Shown here: positions 1 to 10,195 of the stretch, piece by piece
Layout of the letters: each line of letters opens with the position of its first letter
Position numbering within the stretch: position 1 is the stretch's first letter
Assembly (NCBI GenBank): GCA_949825025.1
Contig: OX463781.1
Coordinates: forward strand, 21,573,630-21,637,629
Length of the DNA: 64,000 bases
Source of the DNA: Siphlonurus alternatus
Taxonomy: Eukaryota; Arthropoda; Insecta; Ephemeroptera; Siphlonuridae
Direction: 5' to 3'
Translations under genes and position numbers: made by a program
The notes under the pieces: model-generated
Database searches by the model: none
What the model was told of the DNA's origin: nothing
Seen by the model: only the letters and a program-made list of their open reading frames with translations

Positions 1-645
1 AAAAGAAAATATTCAAGGGAATCTGTTAGAAAATGAAAGGTGGCCCAACCCACTTTTTGACAGCATACCGGTGCACTCTAAAAATAAAAAAACTGCCCTT
101 AATATTTTACCTCAATCCGTTAAATAACTGCTTGGACTTCTCTAGTAGGTGACAAAACTCTAGCACTATTTTTCTTTCGTGTTCGTCCATCCCTGCTGTT
201 ATAACCATTTCTTCTGAGGCGAGGCGACCAGCAGGCGACCAAAGGCGTCTGCTATGCTGATTCATAGCTACCAACATTAGAAAAATTATTTCCCGAAATA
301 CCTCACATTTAGGGATATTGAAAGCTCATTTTTTTACCTTTAAATTTTTTCTTTCTTAAAAATATTTTGTTAAACAAATAATTTTTTAACTTAAAAAATA
401 ATACATCCAAAAATGTTGTATTAATTCAATATAATTATTTCACATTAAAAATATACTAGATTTAGTATATTTTTTTTACTATTTGGTAAGGTGTTTAAAG
501 AGACAAGTCATAAAAATTTTGCTGAGATTGTCCCCATTACAACATTAGTAACAAAATATACATTTTAATCTGTTTCATCATATATTTTACTCCCTAATGA
601 ACTGGCAACTCTCTTCTTTACAAGATTAGTATCTTAAATATTATT
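1..645. other. AT-rich upstream region of the HDHD3-like gene
   Basis: No gene is recognised. A short GC-richer patch near 215-255 contains repeated GGCGA/GGCGACC words. An in-frame TGA at 598-600 lies upstream of the ATG at 646. A pyrimidine-rich stretch ending in AAG near 607-625 could be a splice acceptor for a 5' untranslated exon, but this is not established. Confidence 0.4.
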
Positions 646-1356
646 ATGTATCGATATAAACTGATAACTTTTGATGTAACAGGAACAATCTTGAAATTCA
701 ACTCTCCTCCTGGTGTTCATTATTCTAAAGTGGGTGCCCTTTATGGTGTTAAAGCAGAGCCTGATGTACTGACAGCAAGCTTTAAAAGACAATGGAAGCA
801 TCTAAATTCATCTAAACCTAATTTTGGCTTAAAGCACGGTGGTTGGAAGAATTGGTGGCAAGATGCAGTAAAAGGTACCTTCATCGATGCTGGTATTAAA
901 TGTGATAAAGAGGTCCTTGATCAAATTGCCCAGCATCTTATTGATAAATATGCTACATCATCATGCTGGCAGCATTGTGAAGGGTCTATTGAATTACTAT
1001 CTAAATTAAAAGCTAGTAGTATACCTCTGGGTGTAGTTTCAAATTTTGATGCACGACTAGAATCTATACTTGAAAATATGAATGTCCTTCAATATTTTGA
1101 TTTTGTTGTGACATCTTATGGAGCAGGTTACCCAAAACCTGATCCTAGAATATTTGAAGAGGCTCTTAGGAAACTTGGGAAAACTGTGGAACCTCAAAAT
1201 ATCTTACATGTTGGTGATACCAATGATCTGGACTGCGTTGGTGCCTCGCAGGCTGGCTGGAAGAGCTGGCTCGTCACAACATCTACTCAGGATCAAGATG
1301 CTGGGAGTCAAACATCAGGAACCCTCAAGGAACTACAATACCACCTGCTATTATAA
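646..1356 (+). CDS. HDHD3: HAD-superfamily hydrolase, HDHD3-like
   Basis: A complete uninterrupted frame of 236 residues, similar in length to vertebrate HDHD3 (about 250). HAD landmarks in order: motif I FDVTGT with the expected nucleophile Asp10; a helical cap at about 18-110; motif II SNFD (132-135); the motif III lysine in PKPDPRIF (Lys164); and motif IV GDTNDLD (190-196). A phosphatase would normally carry a second Asp two residues after the nucleophile; here that position is Thr12, and as I recall human HDHD3 also lacks it. Catalysis is therefore uncertain, and the family's substrate is not established. The start is the first ATG after an in-frame stop at 598-600 and gives the expected amino terminus. 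No intron is visible inside the frame. It converges on the minus-strand GLUT1 gene, about 3.5 kb from its most distal candidate exon. Family assignment is firm; exact orthology is less so. Confidence 0.9.
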   Translation: MYRYKLITFDVTGTILKFNSPPGVHYSKVGALYGVKAEPDVLTASFKRQWKHLNSSKPNFGLKHGGWKNWWQDAVKGTFIDAGIKCDKEVLDQIAQHLIDKYATSSCWQHCEGSIELLSKLKASSIPLGVVSNFDARLESILENMNVLQYFDFVVTSYGAGYPKPDPRIFEEALRKLGKTVEPQNILHVGDTNDLDCVGASQAGWKSWLVTTSTQDQDAGSQTSGTLKELQYHLLL

Positions 1357-2410
<1,054 letters not shown>

Positions 2411-2433
2411 ATCTGAATTATGAGTGTTTGAGA

Positions 2434-2742
2434 AATGGAGTATATCGACCTCAATTTTTTTTATTGCAGAAATGGATAGAGGGTACCCTGATTTTTTTTT
2501 CAGATTTTTTACAGACCGGGAACAATTTTTAAAAAAAAATATTGAAAGTTCTTTTTGTGACGTCACAAGGCGCCGCTCCTTGAATAGAATAGGACTTGTC
2601 GCCTCGTGACGTCACAAAAAAGATTTTCAATAATTTTTTAAAATTGTTCCCGGTCTGTAAAAAATCTGAAAAAATCAGGGTAGCATAACTTTGCACCTTC
2701 TATCCATTTCTGCAATAAAAAAAATGAGGTCGATACTCCATT
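2434..2742. mobile_element. Foldback/MITE-like inverted repeat, copy 1
   Basis: Two arms of about 150 bp read as near-perfect reverse complements about a centre near 2588. Outer arm: ATGGAGTA(TA)TCGACCTCA, then a T-rich stretch and GCAGAAATGGATAGA. Inner arm: TTTTTTCAGATTTTT, GACCGGGAAC, an A/T tract, then GTGACGTCAC flanking a GC-rich loop. The inner part is shared with elements at 30.0 and 38.2 kb; the outer arm is not. No transposase is present. Confidence 0.9.
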
Positions 2743-4178
2743 GCATACATTTCAGATGCCAACTGAATCCTGTAAAGTATGCAACTTTTTCAGCAGTTGA
2801 ACATTGACAATTGCATACCCATCAGGCATCACACATCCTAAAAATTTACACTTTTTCATATCTCGATATCATGCAAATGGTTTATACTAAAAAATAAAAA
2901 ATCATAAATGGTAAAGGGTGTTCTTATAGAGATAGAATTTTATTGCATTCATGGAACTTTACAGATTTTCAGCATTCTTAACATACCATTCGAGCAAATT
3001 TGAGTTATTTATTTTTTTTAAAGTAACAGCTAATAAAATTGACACAACCCGTCATAATAATATTATGCTGATAGTCAATTTGTATTGTTCTCCCAAAAGT
3101 TAAACGCTCCTCAATTATTCTTTTTAATATTTTTTCCCTTCCTCTCCGGGGCTCCATCTAAAACTATAGATAATAAAAGATTTTTTTTCTTTTTGTATTA
3201 AAATGAATAAGGAAAGAAGTTTTTTTTTATTTCTTTCAAATGTAAGAATATTCATAAGAAGCCCAGGTTATTATTTTGTAACTAGAGAGGAACGTTGTCC
3301 GTACTCCCAAAAAGGTATATTTTTTTGCATCTAAAGTTGACCTCTAAAAATTGTTCTATACAAGAACTAGATAATAATTATATTATATATCGATGGCATA
3401 CATACATTGAAATAAAAAAAACAACAACAATAAAACACAAACATTATTATATCATTTAATTCTCCCATTCATTAATATCATCTTCATCTCGCAAAAAACA
3501 CAGCAGTTCGCATATATAACGTTATATTTACATTTAGAATTATACTTTTTGTCCCATTGGATTTTCCGTGAGCCGTTATTATTTTAGTATTACTATATTT
3601 TTTTTTTTCAACCTTTTTTATGTGAAGCCACGGAAAGGTTTAAGGGATCACAACAGTTCCAGAATTTTCTGAATTTTGTCGCAATAATCAATAACTAAGT
3701 CTAGCAATGTCTCTACTTTTTTTTAATAACAACTGACCTTTTTTTTAATATATTTATAAGTATCCCTTTTTTATCTCCCCCCAAAAACCCAAAGATCATA
3801 GATGTACCTAATATGTATAATTAGAACTTTGATGTTGAAAAACACATTAACAGTTTTGAAATAGGCCTACTGCGCGCCATTCTATTTTTAATATTACGAA
3901 GATATCAAATTATATTTTATTTTCAGATTACTTTTTTTAAGGAAATCTCAAGATCTGATGGGGCAAAAATCAAGGGAAGAAATTAAATCGTTATTTTTTT
4001 TTAAAAAGCTAAATAAAATAAATTACAAATACATTAATAAATATATAACTCCCCTCAATAAAATCAATAACAGTTTCTTTAACAGTTCAAATACATAATA
4101 AATACACAGTTTTTAAAACTGTTTTGAAGTCCTTTAAATTAATAAACACAATCTTGTGCAATGAAACAGAGTACAATA

Positions 4179-4214
<36 letters not shown>

Positions 4215-4875
4215 CTGAAAACAATATTAAAGTCTAAAATTGAATTTTATAAGTGTTAATGCAAATAGTAAGAATATAAAATAGCAGCAGATCATCCATT
4301 TCAAGTATTAATTTGGCAAATAAAAAATGTTGCCATTGTACACTATATCCATTTTATCATTTTTAAAAGATGAATTAATTACTCAGTGAAAAGTGGTGGT
4401 ATGAGCATCAGTTTTGACATTCTGCAATAATAAATTACAGAAGTCGAATTATAACATTATATTTTATTTAATATTATTAATATTATTATTTACTTTAATA
4501 GAATTGTTTTCTTTGTTTTTTTCTTGTTTTTTTATAAGAAGGCAATTTGTTTTTGTTTTTTCTTTTCTAAGTATTTTTTTTTCTTGAAACTGAAATTGGC
4601 AATGAGCAAACTTATTATAGCACTTGCAATAACTTCTTCACTTTTTTTTTTTTTCATTGTCATTACATTTAAATTTTTAGTAATGTACATTTTTTTTTTT
4701 TTTTTTAATAAACATCAGCTGCAGTTTCAGTATGTTGCAGTAGAATAATGATTTAAAAACCCAATTATTTTTCTTCTTTACGCTTCAATACTGTCAATCA
4801 CTGTGTCACTGTATCAACAACAACAGTATGGTTTGTTGTTGTAGGTGATGAATTTGCAGCGGATGTTAAGTTTGA
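2743..4875. other. Intergenic AT-rich DNA
   Basis: No gene is recognised. It contains homopolymer tracts, the longest being a T29 run at 4181-4209. It lies between HDHD3 and the most distal candidate GLUT1 last exon. Confidence 0.5.
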
Positions 4876-5020
4876 TCATCCACTTGCGCCAGGCACTCGT
4901 GGAAAGCGCCACCTTGCCCTCACACAGTACACTGGCGCCGGCGCCGCTGCTCCACCTCCTGCTACAGCTGCTGCACCACTTTCTTCATCGTCATCTACTT
5001 CTTCCAGGGCCTGACTCTTA
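4876..5020 (-). CDS. Candidate GLUT1 alternative last exon D
   Basis: A GC-rich island in AT-rich DNA. On the minus strand a long pyrimidine tract ends in TTCTTCAG at 5030-5021, a strong acceptor. One leading base (T) completes the split codon AG+T left by the exon ending at 12996. The frame then runs 47 codons to TGA: an acidic EEVDDDEES stretch, an Ala/Gly-rich stretch and a basic RARWRF segment. No homology is recognised. The plus strand is also open across the same island for 56 codons and ends in its own stop, so strand assignment is an inference from the acceptor and the matching phase. Confidence 0.4.
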
Positions 5021-6540
5021 CTGAAGAATAAAAACAACAACAATAACAAAAAAAAAAAAAAATGTAACAATTTTTAAATTATTATATATTTTATCAGTAG
5101 CATACAAGCAGCAATAATTTAAAAAAAGGTTCATATTATATATTTATTATTAAATCTTTCATTAATTATTATTATAATAATTATTATTATATAAGAGAGC
5201 ATTGTGTAAGAATTTTTTTGATTTGATCTTTTTTAAAACTATTATCTAAATTTATCTATTAAATACATTTTTTTTATATATATAATATCTATTTACTTTT
5301 TTTAATATTCTTTTCAGATGACAACTATTTAAAATTGAGCACCTGACTCACTGCATGTTCTAGATGTCAGTTTTCAGCACACAAAATTTTCCTTCATTTT
5401 TTTTTTTAAAACTTTTTCTTGGTTTGTATTATTTTACACAAGAAAAAGAAAAGCTATTTAAACACTTATCCGTCCTTTTCTTTAATAAGATAGAAGTCAT
5501 GTTCAATGTTGTTTTAAATATATACAAGAGGCTTTGTTTATATCAATTAATAGTATTCTTTTTTCTGTCCATTTATGTATTTTTTTTATACGACTGTGAA
5601 AATTGAAAACAAAAAATGTTATTGGCAGTGAATTTCATTAGAATTAGTTGTGACTTAGATTTTTTTTTCATTTTAATATTATTTTTAATAAGATGATTAA
5701 TATATTTTTTGTTAAACCAGGACATAAAACCGTAAGACATGTAGTAGTTTATTTTTGCACTGCACAGTTCAATAAATTGTTCGATATTGGTACATTTTCA
5801 TTGGCATATTTTTTTTTTCACTTTATTCACTTTTTTGAAACACCCACACACATATGAAATATCAATTTGTAGGTTAAAAAAAAAAAGAAGGAGTTGTCAC
5901 GTACATGTGTAACAAAATGAATAAAATTAATATCATGACAAAATCTCTCTCTTTCTCGTAATAATTTCAAGCAATTCAACTTGAAACATGCTAGTCCATT
6001 TTTGTACGGGGCATAAAGGAAAGGGATGTTTCTATATTCATGACTAGAGTTTCATAATAGAAGGAGTTTTGATTGGTAGAGAATTATGTATTTCATAGCT
6101 AGGAGATAGGTTTATGTCCGGGAAATTGAGCTCCTCTTGACGTTTATCTGCAAAAACACTCGATTTAAGCTATCATTAACAATTTTATTAAAAAAAGAGT
6201 GTAATAATTTTGTATAGCATCTTTTTAATATTGGTTTTGAGTGCTTTAATATTTTTGTTTAAACAAAACTCACACCAGTTATTAAATTGTTGTTATTTTG
6301 TTATATAATATAGATTGTCACATTGACTTAATTAAATCTCATATCATCAAATTTTTATAACTATTACGTTTAAAATAAAAGTACTATTTTTAATAACAAT
6401 CATTATAATTACAATAATTAGTAATTAAAACTATTTTTAAATTTATATTGGAGGGCTTCATTGAGCGGAGCGGAGCTATGAGATATATTATATTTTATTT
6501 ATATTATGATCAGGTGAAATAATTTAATAATTATCATTAT
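5021..6540. other. Intron or intergenic AT-rich DNA
   Basis: Nothing beyond T-rich low-complexity sequence and a possible promoter-poor spacer between candidate last exons C and D. Confidence 0.4.
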
Positions 6541-6768
6541 TTATCGGTCAGGTGGGGATCGGGTACCTTGATGATTTGAGTGACTAGGACGACGAATACT
6601 GTTTCGCAAATAAACGGCGCACGCTTTGCTGCGACTAGTGATCAGATGATAAAGCTGATTTTCTAAACCTGAAGGTGGCGATAGGAAGAATAGAGGGTGT
6701 AGAACTACTGCGGTTGTTGAAACCGAGGAAGTTGCGTAGCAGGAGGAAGATGTTGTTGTTGTTGTCAT
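6541..6768 (-). CDS. Unrecognised Thr/Ser-rich frame next to last exon C
   Basis: A 75-codon ATG frame that begins in a CAA/ACA repeat (MTTTTTSSS) and ends at TGA... in the GC-richer block continuing from exon C. It is in a different frame from exon C and starts about 35 nt after exon C's stop. It may simply be 3' untranslated sequence of that exon, or the tail of a differently spliced form. No domain is recognised. Confidence 0.2.
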   Translation of the reverse strand: MTTTTTSSSCYATSSVSTTAVVLHPLFFLSPPSGLENQLYHLITSRSKACAVYLRNSIRRPSHSNHQGTRSPPDR

Positions 6769-6802
6769 TGTTGTTGTTGTTGATGATGAGAAATTTCCGA
6801 CG

Positions 6803-6974
6803 TTAGGAATTCCCCAATGTCAAACCCCGTTGCTGTTCGGAAATGGATGTACATGATGGGTGCTGCTGGTTAGGAGGGCCTGTGATGGGGATTGAGGTGG
6901 TTGTACTAGGGGGACTGTTGGGGGCCTGAGTGTCGCAGTTAGGCCGAGCTCTCGAGAAGAGTGCTCGCAGGCAG
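6803..6974 (-). CDS. Candidate GLUT1 alternative last exon C
   Basis: The minus strand shows TTTTTTCAG as acceptor at about 6983-6975. Its first base C completes the split codon AG+C (Ser). The frame then runs 56 residues to TAA and is rich in Pro, Thr and Ser (for example NSPPSTTTS and PITGPPNQQHP), as expected of a disordered cytoplasmic tail. The block is clearly GC-richer than its surroundings. A second frame is also open if the preceding exon ended one base into a codon, as exon B would if it used its internal GTAAGC donor; that frame ends at TGA near 6812. No homology is recognised. Confidence 0.45.
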
Positions 6975-9119
6975 CTGAAAAAACCAAACATAACTACGTC
7001 ACAATCGGAGATGCCTAATTTTGTTTTTAGTTTATTTGAAAAAATAAAAACAAAATCGAGAGCCACACAATTTTTTCTAAAATATAAAATACATTTATGT
7101 TCTACTATTATTTTTTTTTAAATTATCAATGGATAATAATAGTTTTGATTGCATAAAAAAGTAAATATTACTTATTTGCAAGTTATTATAATTTTAATCA
7201 AATTTAAAGTATTTAAATTTGTATTATATTTTTGCTAGACTCTCGAATTTCCATCCTATAAAGCCGTGCATTCCCGGACAACTTTTATAATGCGATTCCT
7301 TTATGTAAAATAATAAAGCAATAATTTTACATTTTAGGTGGTGTATTTTTATTTTCACTATATGTTTTGGATATGTCCCAATTTTGTCTTCAAAAGTCCG
7401 CTATAAAAGGTGGCGAAACATTTAATTAATACCAGTGCTCAGTGACAATTACATAGAATTTGCTGAAACCGTGATGTGCAAGTGATTTGTTGATTTATTG
7501 CTGTAATTTGTATAACCTTGATTTCGATACAAAACTTTTATGAAAGAGGGCTTAAGTCCAATGGTTAGTAATTAAACCATTTGCAAGTTATGTACTTACC
7601 ATTGGTCAGTTATACCTTTTCAAGGTGAATATAACTTGATGTTATTAATTTTGAATACACCAAGTTAACATTCTGAAGTTTGAAAGCTTAATGTTTATAG
7701 CATTGTGATGAGTAATGTGGATTAATTGTTTTGGTATTTGATAAAAATGTTAAAATTTAAATTAAATACAATGATCGACACAAACTATATTATTGTATTA
7801 TATTGTACTGATAATAAACAACTATTAGTATTATTGTTGTTTTGTATATATTTGAAAGGATTTAAAATTAAGAGACTTTTTAATTATTATATACTGTAGT
7901 TAAATAATAAAAATGTTTTGAATAGTTTTGTGTTTTTACACACTCTGTGCATAACAAATTTAAGTGCAAACTTGTGTAAGCGTGATATATTAGACAATTT
8001 TGTGCTGTTTTTTATGTGTGTGATGATCGTGTGCTTAACGTGGTTAGTATTAAAATGATTACCTTTAATCACCATTTTATTATAATGATTTGATTTTACA
8101 CCGTGTGTTTCTCATACATTTACTGGGAAATGTACCCTGAAAATATATAATAATTATTAACTTTTTTATTTAAATATAATTTAGTTGCTATATATTTATT
8201 AAATTATTTATTAGTATCTAGATAAATTTACAAGAGTTGTACGTGAACAAAATGCTTTTTTTTTTCAGCAGTACACTAAATTTACTGAGCACTGGCATTG
8301 ATTAAGAAACCAGTAAAAATAATAAAGAATATCCTATTTGTGTGCTTTTATTTTATGAAAGAAAGAACTAATTAGGAAAGATTTAGTGTTAATAAGTTTT
8401 TTTATTTTAAATGTATATAAAATAATAGAGCTACACAACAACTATATTTAAAGATCGAAAAGAATAAGAGAAGCGTATTATCTCTAATTTTAAAATTTTG
8501 AAGAAATGAATGCATTATTGCCATGCGTGTGCGCGAACATTAAAGCTTTTGTATATATAGAAAGAAAGAAGAATGAATACGTGATTTTTAAACTAATCAA
8601 TCAACGACAACAAAATAAATATGATAAATAAATTATGGTTTCATGCTGATGTGACAGTTTGTAATTTATTTACAGGTTGTAAGAAAAGAACGAAGAGACA
8701 GAGAAAGAGAGAGAGACAGAGAAAGAGAGAGAGACAGAGACAGAGAGAGAAAGTGGCAAGAGAGACGTCAATTGCTCGTTCCGCCAAGACATGAGATTGC
8801 AATAAATCACCACATGGATACAAAACTGGATATAAATAATAAATTAATTAAAAATGTAAAATATGTATTTTTTAAATTTATTATAAGCTTTGTTTTCCAT
8901 GAAGTTTTTTTTTTTTTTTTTTTTGTGTATATTATATTTTATGATATAATTCAAAACAATAATATAACATAATACTACATATAAACAAATAAATAATTTC
9001 ATAAGCATTGTCATAAGTAATATATATATTTTTTGCGTAAAGAAATTTTATTTGTATTTTATGCAGGATTATGGTTACATTGAACATATGTATTATTTTA
9101 ATTGATATATTAATTTGTA
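6975..9119. other. AT-rich spacer between last exons B and C
   Basis: No gene is recognised. A purine-rich GAGA/GACA microsatellite lies at about 8690-8755. On the minus strand an AATAAA (9052-9047) about 70 nt after exon B's stop could be its poly(A) signal, although such hexamers are common in DNA this AT-rich. Confidence 0.4.
8690..8755. repeat. Purine-rich (GA)/(GACA) repeat
   Basis: Interspersed GAGA, GACAGA and GAAAGA units on the plus strand. Confidence 0.9.
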
Positions 9120-9252
9120 TCATAATTTTTGTTTGTTGTTTATTTTTCTATGCTTACATGAATCACGTCGCGGCTTGTCGTCAGACAAAAGGGGCGGCTC
9201 TTCAGCAGGCATGCGTTGTTGCTCTAACGCATTTACACAGTTAAGCATGCTC
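9120..9252 (-). CDS. GLUT1 alternative last exon B (RSMLN tail)
   Basis: The acceptor CTTTTTCAG is at 9261-9253. The first base G completes AG+G (Arg), giving a tail that starts RSMLNCVNALEQQ and runs 43 residues to TGA. As I recall, insect Glut1 proteins carry a very similar RSMLNC tail directly after the conserved FEEILALF segment, which makes this the best supported of the four last exons. An internal GTAAGC, after the first base of the codon that follows DS in PRRDS, could serve as a donor, so the exon may also be spliced onward rather than always terminating. Confidence 0.72.
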
Positions 9253-10053
9253 CTGAAAAAGATTCAGCATACCTAATTTGGGTAAGCTAGGCAACACAAG
9301 TTAAATAGAACGATTTAATTAATTTATAATATACAAAAATAGGAGTCATTAAGTAGGATTAGGAATTTGTATTAGAGAGAGATAGGGAGAAAGAGAGAGA
9401 CGGGATTGTTGTTTATTTATTTTTATGATTAAAAAATAGCTGGTATTGTGTGTGTGTTTCCCCGAGAAAAAAAAATACTGGATAATTATATATTTTTTTA
9501 AATTTTTAATAATTATAAAAAAGCCTCTACGGTTTTAAAGAAATTTTGTAACTTCATTATCCTTTTCAAATTCTTGTTCGCATAACCAGTAATTAAGAAG
9601 TCATGTCACCTTTTTTTAATTTTTCTTATTAATTTTATTTTTTATACTGTCCTTAAAAAGCTTTTAAGCTATTTTTAAGTACTTTTAAATAATGATTTAT
9701 TAATTAAGAACTAAATTAATAGCTTTTGAGGTAAATATTACAATTATGTAAGTACAGTACAGTACATTGTAACTTTACTATTATAGTAATGTAAGATTTG
9801 AGTAAAAAGACATTTCAAATATTTAACCTTAGTTTTGAGCTTCTATTGTAGATATAAAAAAACAAATTAATCTACATTTTATGGACGAAAACATACACAT
9901 TTATCAATATTTTTTTATATAATTTTCTTGATATAAATTTTTAAACGCTGTTCACTTTGTTCGTCACTGTCGATGTATATAAAAATAATAATAAAATGTC
10001 ATTTTAATTGTCAGTAACACTTAAAAATAACATTAAAATTAACATAAAAAACA

Positions 10054-10195
10054 TCAGTTCTTGAAGTCAGGCTTGCTGTCAGAATTTGGAAGGAGCTGGG
10101 GGGCGGATGGGGGTTTACTAAACGAATTGGAGAGTGGTGTCTCTTCGGTGCCGCTTACGAGAGTTTCTTTGCTTACTGCGTTGCTTCCTGAAGTC
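10054..10195 (-). CDS. GLUT1 alternative last exon A
   Basis: The acceptor TGGGTTGCAG ends at 10196. One base completes AG+G (Arg). The frame continues [18 protein letters not shown]..., Ser/Pro-rich, for 46 residues to TGA at 10056-10054. It is the nearest candidate last exon to the constant core. A minus-strand AATAAA at 9701-9696 is a possible poly(A) signal. The composition suits an intracellular carboxyl tail. The exon structure is convincing; the function of this tail is unknown. Confidence 0.7.

Noticed and set aside
4859..5014. Plus-strand exon reading over candidate last exon D (DEFAADVKF... to a stop)
   Set aside because: Open, with a plausible acceptor, but no partner exon on the plus strand; the minus-strand reading has a stronger acceptor and matches GLUT1 phase. 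Kept as an alternative, not called.
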